Below, one piece after another: positions 38,311 to 47,179 of a stretch of DNA of 64,000 bases. Position 1 is the stretch's first letter; each line of letters opens with the position of its first letter. The translations under genes were made by a program, and so were the position numbers. The notes beneath the pieces are model-generated. The model ran no database searches and was not told the DNA's origin. It worked only from the letters and a program-made list of their open reading frames with translations. Source of the stretch: Thermogemmata fonticola (lineage in GTDB: Bacteria; Planctomycetota; Planctomycetia; Gemmatales; Gemmataceae); assembly GCF_013694095.1 (NCBI RefSeq), contig NZ_JACEFB010000008.1, forward strand, positions 1 to 64,000, in the 5' to 3' direction.

Positions 38311-38718
38311 CTAACAAAGATAGGGAGCGCCTAGACCGTTGCAGAACGGATCCGGCCAGGCCAGAGACATAGGCCTGACACACGACAGGAGATACCGCAG
38401 AGCAGCAGACGATGAACGAGCTGGCAAATGTTTCCTACACTGGGAAGCGCGAGGATGATCACGCCGGATGCGGTCCGAGGAATGGATTCCCTTGTGCTGG
38501 TGCCGCCAACCGTCGGACGTTCGCTGTTCCTCTTCCTCCTCGCTCTCATTCACTGGAGCAGGAACACTGGGTAGCTTAGTATGGAGAGGCGCACTGTTGG
38601 GTCGGGTCACGAGCCGTAGGAATGGGACGGCCCGGCTGCCCAAGAGGGACAAAACACAAGCCATGACTGCCAGCCAGTAAAGCGCTGACCGCAACCGTTG
38701 GCTTCGTGTCTGCCTCAT
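38311..38718 (-). CDS. hypothetical small membrane-anchored protein
   Basis: A 135-residue frame starting at ATG 38718, 11 nt after GGGAGGG. It has one N-terminal hydrophobic helix (YWLAVMACVLSLLG, about residues 14-27), a Pro-containing spacer and an acidic run ESEEEEEQ; the rest is basic without recognisable motifs. No family known. Codon use in the second half is poor, and another frame is also open there, so the true 3' end may differ through a frameshift. Weak support. Confidence 0.38.
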   Translation of the reverse strand: MRQTRSQRLRSALYWLAVMACVLSLLGSRAVPFLRLVTRPNSAPLHTKLPSVPAPVNESEEEEEQRTSDGWRHQHKGIHSSDRIRRDHPRASQCRKHLPARSSSAALRYLLSCVRPMSLAWPDPFCNGLGAPYLC

Positions 38719-39168
38719 TGCACTTCTCACCCTCCCTCGCCATCCCAGCGGCATCACCTCTATCCTCGGTTGATGCCATTCATTGTATAGCATCTTTGTA
38801 CAATTTGCCAGCCGAGCTGGACTGACCTTGCGTGGATGCCCCCCCAGTGCGACTCCTTTGCCCCGGCCACGTTAGACTTCTCCCCCGGAAGAACAGGCCG
38901 ATTTCTCTCGCGGGGCAACACGTTTTGATGGGAATGAGAGAAACTCGATCCAGCCGCGGGAGTATAAAATTGGTAACCCCCCGCATTGTCTCGAGGAAAA
39001 AGGGCGAAAAGGGGAGATGCAGCCTGGCGCTCGGCACAAGGGTGAGCATAGCCCTGCACCATCGGAAGGGGAATCCGTTCAGGTGGCCGAGAGTCATCGG
39101 AGAGGCTTGCCAACAGGTAAGGAGTAAAGAAAGAGCAGGGAGCAAGGATAGGAGAGGAGATAAGGGTA
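38719..39168. other. intergenic region upstream of mnmA
   Basis: About 450 bp, no convincing gene. An A/T-rich patch GAGTATAAAATTGG (about 38958-38971) could hold a promoter for mnmA. GAGGAG precedes the mnmA ATG. Confidence 0.4.
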
Positions 39169-40266
39169 ATGGCCCGTGTGGTGCTGGCGATGAGTGGAGG
39201 GGTGGATAGCTCGGCCTCAGCGGTGCTTTTACGCCGTCAGGGGCATGAGGTCATCGGCTTGTTCATGCGCACCGGCGTGCAACACCCTGGGGGGGAAGGA
39301 GCCGTCTCTCCGCGAGCCGAGCACAAGAAAGGGTGCTGCTCAGTCCAGGATGCGTGGGATGCCCGGCGAGTTGCCGACCGGCTGGGAATACCGTTTTACG
39401 CCCTCGATTTTCGGGCAGAATTTGATCGCATCATTGACTACTTTGCGGACGAATACGTGCGGGGACGGACGCCCAATCCCTGCGTGGTGTGCAATACCTG
39501 GCTCAAATTCGGCCAGTTGTGGGAGTTTGCTCGGCAATTGGAGGCCGATTACATCGCCACCGGACACTATGCCCGGATCGTCGCCGGACCGGAGGGAGCC
39601 GAGTTGCACCGAGGCGTGGATTTGTCCAAAGATCAAAGCTACGTGCTCTGGGGAATTCGGCGGGAGATTCTGGAGCATATCCTCTTCCCCGTCGGAGGAT
39701 CTACCAAAAGCGAAATTCGATCCTTGGCACGGGAGGCGGGTTTGGAGCATGTGGCCAGCAAGCCGGATAGTGTGGAGATTTGCTTCGTGCCCGGCGGGCG
39801 TCCCAGCGAAGTGGTCCGCGCTCGACGGCCGGAGGCGATCCGGAGAGGGCCAATCGTGGATCGGCAAGGCCGGATTCTCGGAGAACATGACGGCATCGAT
39901 CGCTTCACGATCGGCCAGCGGAAGGGTTTAGGAGTGGCCAGCGGGCGGCGGCAATTCGTCCTGGAATTGCTCCCCGAAACCCAGACAGTCGTCGTGGGAG
40001 ATTACCACGAACTTCTCGCGGCCGGCTTGGAAGCGGAAGGGGTCAATTGGCTCTGTGTCCCGCCTACCGGACAAGTCGAAGGCTGGGTCAAAATCCGCTA
40101 TCGCCATCCCGGTGTGGCGGCGGTCATTCGTCCTCAAGGCGAGGGGCGGGTCCTGGTGCGCTTTGCCTTGCCCCAAGCCGCGGTGACGCCGGGCCAAGCG
40201 GTGGCGTTCTACGCGGCAGATCGTCTATTGGGCGGCGGCTGGATTACCCGTGCTCTGCGGGAGTAG
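39169..40266 (+). CDS. mnmA: tRNA-specific 2-thiouridylase
   Basis: A 365-residue MnmA, which uses ATP and relayed sulfur to thiolate U34 of tRNA(Lys), tRNA(Glu) and tRNA(Gln) in the cytoplasm. The PP-loop is LAMSGGVDSS (residues about 6-15), the catalytic Cys lies in TPNPCVVCNTWLKFG (about 104-118), and the second Cys in SVEICFVPGG (about 201). KDQSYVLWG and the C-terminal beta-barrel RFTIGQRKGLG are present. Length is normal. Start ATG with GAGGAG upstream. The DcuC-like gene begins 6 bp after its stop, so the two are probably cotranscribed though functionally unrelated. Confidence 0.96.
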   Translation: MARVVLAMSGGVDSSASAVLLRRQGHEVIGLFMRTGVQHPGGEGAVSPRAEHKKGCCSVQDAWDARRVADRLGIPFYALDFRAEFDRIIDYFADEYVRGRTPNPCVVCNTWLKFGQLWEFARQLEADYIATGHYARIVAGPEGAELHRGVDLSKDQSYVLWGIRREILEHILFPVGGSTKSEIRSLAREAGLEHVASKPDSVEICFVPGGRPSEVVRARRPEAIRRGPIVDRQGRILGEHDGIDRFTIGQRKGLGVASGRRQFVLELLPETQTVVVGDYHELLAAGLEAEGVNWLCVPPTGQVEGWVKIRYRHPGVAAVIRPQGEGRVLVRFALPQAAVTPGQAVAFYAADRLLGGGWITRALRE

Positions 40267-40272
40267 CCCGTG

Positions 40273-41625
40273 ATGGAAGGCACCAGCCTGATAGCGCTCG
40301 GCGTCGTAGTCCTCTCCGCCGTGTTGATCCTCCGGGGTTGGGATGTCCGGCTGGTGCTTCTGAGCGCCGCCCTGCTGCTCGGGGCCGTCACTGGGGAATG
40401 GCCGCGAATTATACGCACCTTTCTCACCACCCTGGCCAACGAAAAGTTCGTCGTCCCGATCTGTTCCGCTATGGGGTTTGCTTATGTTTTGCGGCACACC
40501 GGTTGCGATCAGCATTTGGTGCGGCTGCTGCTGCGCCCCCTGCGGCCAGTGCGGGCCTTGCTGATTCCGGGGGTGATCCTGGCGGCTTTCATCGTCAACA
40601 TCCCTGTGATCAGTCAGACGAGTACAGCAGCATGTGTCGGACCCGTGGCCATACCCTTGCTGCGAGCTGCCGGTTACTCGGCTACCACGAGTGGTGTGTG
40701 TCTGCTGCTGGGTTCATCCGTGGGCGGGGAGTTGCTCAATCCCGGAGCACCGGAGTTGCTCACGATCGCCGCTGCTAATGAAGGCCATCCGCTGGCCCCT
40801 CCGACCGAACAGGCACGGACGACTTTACCGCCGGTGGTGCTCGTCCAATTGAGCGTGGCCTTGTTGGTCTGCTGGCTGCTCTGCCGCTGGTGGTGGGAGC
40901 GAGCGGAGACAAATCAGGGGCCGCAGAACTCCGAAACTTCGACCGCACCGATCCGCCTGTCGGCGGCCCTGGTGCCCTTAGTTCCCCTGCTCCTGCTCTT
41001 TGCTACCGGTCCACCGCTGCACTGGCTGGAAATTCCCCAATCCTGGGTGGCTCCCGCTCGCCCAGATGGCTCGCGGGACCCCGCTTATCACACCCGCGTG
41101 ATTGGTCTGGCGATGCTGGTAGGAGTAGCCGCTGCTGCCCTGGTGGTTCCCCAGAAGGCGAGGGATTGCATGCAGCAGTTTTTCGAGGGAGCGGGTTATG
41201 GTTTTGCGCACATAGTCAGTCTGATCGTTACGGCCCATTGTTTCGGGACGGCGATGGAAGCCGCGGGAGTGGCTCAGTCTCTGGGTCACTTAATCACTCT
41301 GGCGCCAGAGTTGCTCGTGCCCCTGGCTGCCCTCGTCCCGCTGCTGTTTGCGGCTCTCTGCGGTTCAGGTATGGCTAGCACCCAGAGCCTCTACGGTTTT
41401 TTTCACGAACCGGCCCTCGCGGTGGGAGTCGATCCGGTGGAGTTGGGAGCGTTGACCGCCGTCGGGTCTGCCGCCGGCCGCACCATGTCTCCCGTGGCCG
41501 CCGTGACCTTGATGTGTGCTCAGTTGACCGGCAGCCAGCCTTTATCCCTGGCTTGTCGCGTCTGCTGGCCGCTGCTCGCCGGCATCGCCACCGTGATCTG
41601 TCTACGCTGCTTCGCTGGGCTTTGA
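40273..41625 (+). CDS. DcuC-like C4-dicarboxylate carrier
   Basis: About 450 residues with ten to twelve hydrophobic helices. Segments such as ICSAMGFAYVLRHTGCDQHL, NIPVISQTSTAACVGPVAIP and LLGSSVGGELLNPGAPE match the DcuC/C4-dicarboxylate carrier family, as does CGSGMASTQSLYGFF near the C-terminus. It would exchange or take up fumarate, succinate or similar acids; the substrate is inferred from family only. GTG (40270) and ATG (40273) are adjacent possible starts; I give the ATG. It follows mnmA by 6 bp. Confidence 0.85.
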   Translation: MEGTSLIALGVVVLSAVLILRGWDVRLVLLSAALLLGAVTGEWPRIIRTFLTTLANEKFVVPICSAMGFAYVLRHTGCDQHLVRLLLRPLRPVRALLIPGVILAAFIVNIPVISQTSTAACVGPVAIPLLRAAGYSATTSGVCLLLGSSVGGELLNPGAPELLTIAAANEGHPLAPPTEQARTTLPPVVLVQLSVALLVCWLLCRWWWERAETNQGPQNSETSTAPIRLSAALVPLVPLLLLFATGPPLHWLEIPQSWVAPARPDGSRDPAYHTRVIGLAMLVGVAAAALVVPQKARDCMQQFFEGAGYGFAHIVSLIVTAHCFGTAMEAAGVAQSLGHLITLAPELLVPLAALVPLLFAALCGSGMASTQSLYGFFHEPALAVGVDPVELGALTAVGSAAGRTMSPVAAVTLMCAQLTGSQPLSLACRVCWPLLAGIATVICLRCFAGL

Positions 41626-41797
41626 AGAACTCTCGGCGCGTTTCCGCAGTTTCGAATGGGCTTTGAACTCTCGCCGGAGCTTCCTCACGAGTCACGGCCG
41701 TGTTGGAATCCGTGCAGAGCTTGATTGAATAAAAGCAATCACCGCGCAGATTATATCCCGAATGTCCTTTCCGATTATATGAAAAAGGAGATGGTCC

Positions 41798-43042
41798 ATG
41801 ATACGAAGGATCGAAGTGTTCTCCTACAAATGTTTGCGTTACATTCGTCAGGATTTAGCATCTTTCCAAATCCTGGTAGGTCCCAATGCAAGTGGAAAGA
41901 GCACCTTTTTGGATACACTCGTTTTCTTGCGCGATCTCTTGAATAGCGGACTTGAACGGGCTGTGCGCATCCGGGCACGCACTCTACAGGAGCTGACTTG
42001 GCGGATGCAGTCCAACGCCTTTGAAATCGCCGTTGAGTTCGAGTTGCCACAAAGCCTCCGAAAGAACGGCAAGTTGGCCGACTATCCGCGGGTGCGTTAC
42101 GAAATTCAAGTCGGGCTGAGCGATCAAGGCAGTATGACGCTTTCGGGCGAAAACCTATGGTTTCGCAAAGAGGACGAGGAACAGGTGCCTCCGCCTAAAC
42201 GCTTTCCCAAGGAAAGTCGGCCACCCCAAGGAATCATTATCAAGCCGGGCCGACATACGCCATCGGGCTTTCGCAAGATCATGGGACGCACGGCAGAAGG
42301 ACGGCTCTACTTTCGCTCTGAAACCACGGATTGGAATTTCCCTCTTCGTCCAAGCCGTGACCAGGCTGGCCTGGGGCTAATTCCTGAAGAGGAACGTTTT
42401 CCCGCCAGTTCGTGGGTCAGAAGATTGCTTCTGGAGAATCTTCGCTTCCTGATGCTGGATAGTCGTGCGATGCGCCATCCCTGCCCACCCGATGCTCCGG
42501 AACGTTTTCAGCCGGATGGCTCAAATCTCCCGATTGTCGTGAGTTGGATGCAAAAAAATGACCAGAGACGATTCAAGCACTGGATTGAGCATGTTCAAAC
42601 CGTTCTCCCGGAAATTCAGGACATAGAAGTTCACGAACGGTCGGAGGATCGTTACCGTTATCTGGTGGCGCGCATGGTGCAGGGCACGCGTGTTCCCTCT
42701 TGGCTTCTCTCCGACGGCACCTTGCGTTTTCTGGCGCTCACACTCTTGGCTTATCTAGGAGAACCTGGCTTTTACATCATCGAAGAGCCCGAAAACGGCA
42801 TCCACCCGAAAGCCCTGGAAGCGGTATATCAATCGCTCTCTTCTATTTACGAGGGGCAGGTGTTTTGCGCCACGCATTCGCCCATCTTCTTGAATCTAGC
42901 CCGCCCTGTGGAACTGTTGTGTTTTGTGCGCACCGAATCAGGAGCAACGGATGTTGTGCGCGGCGACCAGCATCCCGCTCTAGCAGCATGGAGAAAAGAG
43001 GTGACCCTAGGCGATCTGCTGGCGAGCGGAGTACTAGGATGA
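41798..43042 (+). CDS. AAA/RecF-OLD-like ATPase of a two-gene cassette
   Basis: A 414-residue ABC-type (AAA_21/RecF-like) ATPase: Walker A GPNASGKST (about 29-37), a signature-like LSDGTLRFLALTLLAYL (about 302), Walker B FYIIEEPENGIHP (about 324-336), and the switch His in CATHSPIFLNL (about 358). This arrangement is that of ATPases in OLD-, RloA- and PARIS-type defence pairs. The next gene overlaps it by an ATGA junction and codes for a TOPRIM-like partner, now broken by a MITE. ATG with AAGGAG upstream. Base composition is less GC-rich than its neighbours, in line with horizontal origin. A defence role is inference; no phage data can be read from sequence. Confidence 0.85.
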   Translation: MIRRIEVFSYKCLRYIRQDLASFQILVGPNASGKSTFLDTLVFLRDLLNSGLERAVRIRARTLQELTWRMQSNAFEIAVEFELPQSLRKNGKLADYPRVRYEIQVGLSDQGSMTLSGENLWFRKEDEEQVPPPKRFPKESRPPQGIIIKPGRHTPSGFRKIMGRTAEGRLYFRSETTDWNFPLRPSRDQAGLGLIPEEERFPASSWVRRLLLENLRFLMLDSRAMRHPCPPDAPERFQPDGSNLPIVVSWMQKNDQRRFKHWIEHVQTVLPEIQDIEVHERSEDRYRYLVARMVQGTRVPSWLLSDGTLRFLALTLLAYLGEPGFYIIEEPENGIHPKALEAVYQSLSSIYEGQVFCATHSPIFLNLARPVELLCFVRTESGATDVVRGDQHPALAAWRKEVTLGDLLASGVLG

Positions 43043-43750
43043 AAGACCTTGTTGTGCTTGTGGCAGACAAGAACATGGAGCATGCCCTAAAGGGTATTTT
43101 AGGGCGGCCCGCAGCCCTACATATCAGGCCAATCACTTTTGACATTTTCATCCACCCGCGGCGAGATCCGGGAGTTCTCAACTATGCGCCCAATTTTTTG
43201 AGACTGCACATGGCCAAATACCGCTATGCTCTCGTGCTGTTCGGGTGCAACCAAATTCTCTGGGGGTTCCCTGCCGGGCAGCTCTGCTAGTCTGGGGAAA
43301 CACCTCGCGGGTTCAGCCCCCACCCCCAGAAAATCTGGTTACACCCTGCTGTTCGATCGAGAAGGATGCAGGTGCAATGAAACAGCCGAAGTGTTAGAAG
43401 AGCGAGTAAAACGTGAATTACAACAATCAGGATGGCAAAACGCAGAGGCGGTAATACTTGACCCTGAGTTGGAAGTGTGGGTATTCGTAGATTCACCTCA
43501 CGTGCCGCAAGTTATCGCCGATGGTGATGAGCAGTTGTACTCACAAAAGCTCACCCATGCTGAAAAGAGTAGGCTGAACAAGCCCGCGCGGCCCAAGGAG
43601 CTTATGGAAGCATTGCTGCGGGAGAAACGAATCCCGCGCTCCTCGTCTCTCTACCTCAAATTGGCTCAAAAAGTAAGCTTGAGCAATTGCAGCGATCCCG
43701 CCTTTCTCAAGCTACGCCAGATTCTACAAGAGTGGTTTCCTCCGAGGTGA
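43039..43750 (+). pseudogene. TOPRIM-like partner of the ATPase, split by a MITE
   Basis: The gene begins at ATG 43039, overlapping the ATPase stop. The first 68 codons (MKDLVVLVADKNMEHALKG to YRYALVLF) run to 43242, where a 104-bp element plus one 8-bp duplication (112 bp) shifts the frame and brings a stop at 43290. Reading resumes at 43355 with DREGC and continues to 43750. Joining 43039-43242 to 43355-43750 gives an intact 199-residue protein. Motifs DKNME near the N-terminus, ALVLFDREGC and DPELEVWVF resemble the acidic sites of TOPRIM-like nucleases associated with ATPases. No other lesion is seen, so the insertion looks recent. As it stands the product is truncated and probably inactive. 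Confidence 0.85.
43243..43346. mobile_element. 104-bp MITE with 8-bp target-site duplication
   Basis: The ends are inverted repeats of at least 25 bp matching at 22 positions: the left end begins GGGTGCAACCAAATTCTC, the right end, reverse-complemented, begins GGGTGTAACCAGATTTTC, and both continue TGGGGGT. TGCTGTTC flanks the element directly on both sides (43235-43242 and 43347-43354; 9 bp if the following G is counted). It has no coding capacity and must have been moved by a transposase in trans. An 8-9 bp duplication fits several families (for example IS256, ISL3, IS66), so I do not assign one. No second copy was noticed in this window. Confidence 0.88.
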
Positions 43751-43833
43751 AGATTCATCGACAACAACGAGGGGGTCGCGAAGGGGAAAGGAAAGACGCC
43801 TCTCTCCCTTCGCCAAGCCGAGCGATGCCTTCA

Positions 43834-43861
43834 GTCCTTAGGTAGGACCGCACCTAAGGAC
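43834..43861. terminator. hairpin between convergent genes
   Basis: A perfect 10-bp stem GTCCTTAGGT / ACCTAAGGAC with an 8-nt loop lies between the broken plus-strand gene and minus-strand rsfS, followed by a second small hairpin GCCCTT-AGG-AAGGGC (43863-43877). Neither has a T-run. The position suggests a bidirectional transcription end. Confidence 0.45.
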
Positions 43862-43896
43862 CGCCCTTAGGAAGGGCCGCTCCCGTCGGAGCCGAT

Positions 43897-44304
43897 TCAG
43901 CCGATTTCTTTTTCCCAATCGATCCGCGGGGCATCCGCCCACAATTCCTCGAGTTTGTAGTAGTCCCGGGTGTCAGGATCGAAGACATGCACGACGACAT
44001 CGCCGTAGTCCTGGACGACCCACCGGCTGGATTCGTACCCTTCGATCCCCAAGCGGCTATCGCCGACAGCCCGCAGGGCCGCATCGGTCTCCTCGACCAC
44101 GGTGTGAATCTGCCGGCGGCTGATCCCCGTGGAGATCACAAAGAAGTCGTACAGCGGGGTCAAGCCTCGCATGTCGAGGACGAGGATGTCTTGACCTTTG
44201 TTGTCGGCGGCCACCTTGGCAGCAAGACAGGCCCGATGCAGGGCACTGGGAAGAGGACGAGACAGCAGACGAGGCGCAGGAACAGTCATCACGGCGGTAC
44301 TCAA
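43897..44304 (-). CDS. rsfS: ribosome silencing factor RsfS
   Basis: A 135-residue RsfS/Iojap protein that binds ribosomal protein L14 (uL14) on the large subunit and blocks subunit joining when nutrients are scarce. Family core seen: DILVLDMRGLTPLYDFFVIS (about 40-59), RQIHTVVEETD, EGYESSRWVVQDYGDVVVHV (about 88-107), and YYKLEELWADAP near the end. The reported start is a TTG five nt after AAGGAG; ATG at 44289 is an alternative. It is not next to nadD as in many bacteria; a long non-coding stretch lies upstream. Confidence 0.93.
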   Translation of the reverse strand: MSTAVMTVPAPRLLSRPLPSALHRACLAAKVAADNKGQDILVLDMRGLTPLYDFFVISTGISRRQIHTVVEETDAALRAVGDSRLGIEGYESSRWVVQDYGDVVVHVFDPDTRDYYKLEELWADAPRIDWEKEIG

Positions 44305-45056
44305 GACACCTCCTTCAGGTCATGGGTTGGATTTCCGGAGGCGCTGGACGCCGGATCATCTCCTAACGGAAACCTTCCTTTCCAACGGATCGTGGCTGCG
44401 CCTCCGGGGTCTGGACCGACCATGCCATGCCTGGATAGGCTGAGGACCATTCCCCAACCTACTTCCATCATCCACGCGCCGCGGCAGAAAGTCAAGCACC
44501 TACCCACTGACTCCCCGCTCATCCGCGGACAGGTCGGACTGTCCCACCGGCTCACCCCCATAGGGACTCACATTGGATATCTGCTTCGATTGTCCCACCA
44601 CCTGTATTCTGCTTCGATTGGTCCGCTGCCTGTTCCATCGGCTTGGTGGGGCAAGGGCAAGATACCATGATATGTCCTCTCCTTCTGCTCGCAAAGCCGA
44701 CCAGAGTTCACCCCTCTGACCGGCTATGGATTCCTAACGTAGGCTAGACACCACAGATGGAGTGTCCCTCAGCGGAGCGTTGCGGCCGGTGCCCACAACA
44801 CAAGGCCAACAAACCGTAGGATGGAAGGCCCGCAGGATGGAAGGCAGCCGGCAACAGGGCAAGGCGAGAGGGGTTGCAGGGGAGGGAGGGATGTTGGCCG
44901 GGAATCAAGGAGTAGCGACAGAGCTAGCTGGAAGGAGTCGAGGCAGCGGCTTGAATTCCCGATTTCTTCCAGGGTATCCTTTGGTCTCTAGGGAATCACA
45001 GCGGCATCCTCCAGGGAATAAGACTGGCACCGAAGACACAAGTGGAGTCAGGCATC
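44305..45056. other. long intergenic region
   Basis: About 750 bp between the divergent rsfS and dehydrogenase genes with no convincing gene. It holds a direct repeat CTGCTTCGATTG (44581-44592 and 44609-44620). Open frames on the plus strand near 44762-45334 lack coding character and overlap the dehydrogenase in another frame. Confidence 0.45.
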
Positions 45057-46091
45057 ATGAGTGGGGCACGCGGTCGGGTCCTGGTCGGTCCAGCACCTTT
45101 ACGCCAAATCGAATCCGTGTTTGGGCCGATTTTGCGGGAAGCGGGTCTGGAAGTGGAATATCCTCCGCGGCGCCAGATATTGGAAGAAGTTCAAATGACA
45201 GAGGAGGAATTGCTGGAGCAACTGCCGGGATGCGTGGCGGCAATTGCGGGAAGCGAGCCGTACACGCGCCGTGTGATCGAGCGTGCTGCTGCCGCCGGTT
45301 TGCTGGTGATCGCTCGGGCCGGTGTGGGTTATGATGGAGTCGATGTGGCGGCGGCGAGTGAACACGGCGTCGCCGTCTGTTATGCACCGGGTACCAATCA
45401 CGAGGCGGTCGCCGAGCATACCTTCGCCCTGATGCTGGGATGGTTGCGGAACATTCGCGGCCAGGATCAGGCGATCCGCCGGGGGGAGTGGCCCCGGCGA
45501 GTGGTCGAACCGGCCCGCGGCAAGGTTCTGGGAATCATCGGATTGGGACGGATTGGCAAGGCCGTCGCTCGGCGCGGACGGGCCTTCGGCATGACTGTCC
45601 TGGCTTACGATATCGCCCCGGATCACGCCTTCGCCGCCGCGGAGGGAGTGGAGCTGGTCCCTTTGGAAACCCTCTTGCGTCAAGCCGATGTCGTGTCCCT
45701 GCACGTGCCCAAAACGCCCCAAACGGTCAATTTGCTCTGCCGCCAAACCCTTCAGTGGATGAAGCCTACTGCCCTGTTGATCAACACAGCCCGAGGTGGC
45801 ATAGTAAATGAGAGCGACCTGTACGAAGCTCTGCAATCGGGACGACTCGCCGGAGCAGCGCTGGATGTGTTTGCTGAGGAACCGCCCCTCGGCAGTCCGC
45901 TGTTACAATTGGACAATGTCCTGCTGACAGCCCACACCGCGGGAGTGGACCGCCGCTCGCGGGAAGAGATGGCCCGGATCCCCGCTCAGGCGATTGCCCG
46001 CTTGCTGGCGGGAGAGTGGCCAGCCGAGTGGATCGTCAATCCCCAGGTCCAAGCCGCCTTCGTCCGGCGCTGGCGGCAATGGAAGGGCTAA
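45057..46091 (+). CDS. D-isomer-specific 2-hydroxyacid dehydrogenase (phosphoglycerate dehydrogenase-like)
   Basis: A 344-residue NAD-dependent dehydrogenase. The nucleotide fold is GIIGLGRIGKAVARR (about 156-170); the substrate loop is IARAGVGYDGVDV (about 84-96); catalytic Arg lies in INTARGGIVNE (about 241), Glu in AEEPP (about 276), and His in TAHTAGVDRRS (about 296). It resembles D-3-phosphoglycerate dehydrogenases lacking the ACT regulatory domain, but glycerate or other 2-hydroxyacid substrates are possible. GTG at 45042 is an in-frame alternative; ATG at 45057 with TGGAG upstream is preferred. It precedes the ABC exporter genes by 110 bp. Confidence 0.88.
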   Translation: MSGARGRVLVGPAPLRQIESVFGPILREAGLEVEYPPRRQILEEVQMTEEELLEQLPGCVAAIAGSEPYTRRVIERAAAAGLLVIARAGVGYDGVDVAAASEHGVAVCYAPGTNHEAVAEHTFALMLGWLRNIRGQDQAIRRGEWPRRVVEPARGKVLGIIGLGRIGKAVARRGRAFGMTVLAYDIAPDHAFAAAEGVELVPLETLLRQADVVSLHVPKTPQTVNLLCRQTLQWMKPTALLINTARGGIVNESDLYEALQSGRLAGAALDVFAEEPPLGSPLLQLDNVLLTAHTAGVDRRSREEMARIPAQAIARLLAGEWPAEWIVNPQVQAAFVRRWRQWKG

Positions 46092-46201
46092 CGCCGAGAG
46101 AATACCTCGCACGGAGGTGGTCGGGAGGCCCGAAACGCTGATTCCTTTCGCGCTCCAAGGATGGTATGCTGAGCGATGGGCTATGCCATCGAGGAATGAG
46201 C

Positions 46202-47179
46202 ATGTCACACCACGATGACGTGATCGTGCTGGAGCGTGTGGTTGTGCGTTATCGGCAGCGCCTGGTGCTCAATCACCTGGATTTGCGGGTGCCACGGGGG
46301 GCTTTCTTTGCCTTTCTGGGGGACAACGGCGCTGGCAAAACCACTACGATGAAACTGCTCACCGGCTTGCTGCCTCCCGACGCCGGTCAGGCCCGCATTC
46401 TCGGTCTGGATTGCTGGGCCCGCGCCACCCAACTGCGCCATCTGGTCGGTTACATGCCGGAGCGGCCTCGATTTTACGAATGGATGACGGTCGAAGAGAT
46501 CGGTTGGTTCACAGCGGCTTTCCATCGCCCCGGTTTCCTCGCTCGCTATCGCGAGTGGACGGGTCGGCTAGGACTGGACCCCGCCATGCCCCTGAAAAAC
46601 CTCTCGAAAGGGGGCTACGCAAGAGTTGGTCTGGCCCTGGCCCTGGCCCCCGATCCGCCGATCCTGCTCCTGGATGAACCGACCTCCGGCCTGGATCTGC
46701 TGACCCGGCGGGAATTCCTCGCCCACCTGCGCCACTTGGCCTCGGAAGGGCGCACCATCTTCATCTCCAGCCATTCCATCGCCGAGCTGGAAAACGTCTG
46801 CACCCACGTCGGACTGTTGCGCGACGGCCAGATGCTCCTGACAGCTACCCTCGAAGAATTGCGCCAGAAAGTGCGACGGCTCAGCCTGCGCTTTGCCGAG
46901 ACGGCACCGGACCCCACCGGTCTGGGCACGATTTTGCTCCGCAACGGTACGGGACGCTTCTGGCAAGTCATTGTCCACGAGCCGAATCCGCGGGCTGTTG
47001 CGGCCTTGCAAGCCCAGCCGGGGATCACGGACTTTGAAGATACCCCCGTATCGCTGGAAGAAGTGTATGCCTTGTTCATGAGCCGCTCGCGCAATGGAGT
47101 CCCAGAGGACAGTGCGGAGATTCCCTGGGTGCAACGATGCGATGGGACCCTGCCCCGCCGACGGGAGGCCATTCCGTGA
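46202..47179 (+). CDS. ABC transporter ATP-binding protein
   Basis: A 325-residue ABC ATPase: Walker A GDNGAGKTT (about 37-45), signature LSKGGYARV (a Lys/Gly variant of LSGGQ, about 137), Walker B ILLLDEPTSGLD (about 155-166), H-loop SSHSIAELE (about 193). It is of the CcmA/NatA type that drives ABC-2 exporters. The permease gene starts within its stop codon (TGATG at 47177-47181), so they are coupled. Start chosen at 46202, six nt after GAGGAATGAGC; 46196 is an alternative. The cargo is unknown. Confidence 0.93.
   Translation: MSHHDDVIVLERVVVRYRQRLVLNHLDLRVPRGAFFAFLGDNGAGKTTTMKLLTGLLPPDAGQARILGLDCWARATQLRHLVGYMPERPRFYEWMTVEEIGWFTAAFHRPGFLARYREWTGRLGLDPAMPLKNLSKGGYARVGLALALAPDPPILLLDEPTSGLDLLTRREFLAHLRHLASEGRTIFISSHSIAELENVCTHVGLLRDGQMLLTATLEELRQKVRRLSLRFAETAPDPTGLGTILLRNGTGRFWQVIVHEPNPRAVAALQAQPGITDFEDTPVSLEEVYALFMSRSRNGVPEDSAEIPWVQRCDGTLPRRREAIP

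Noticed and set aside
38760-39113. 117-codon minus-strand frame upstream of mnmA
   Set aside because: No ribosome binding site, no motif, and composition unlike real genes here.
44762-45334. 190-codon plus-strand frame upstream of the dehydrogenase
   Set aside because: Overlaps the dehydrogenase in another frame; Gly/Arg/Ser-rich with no motif.
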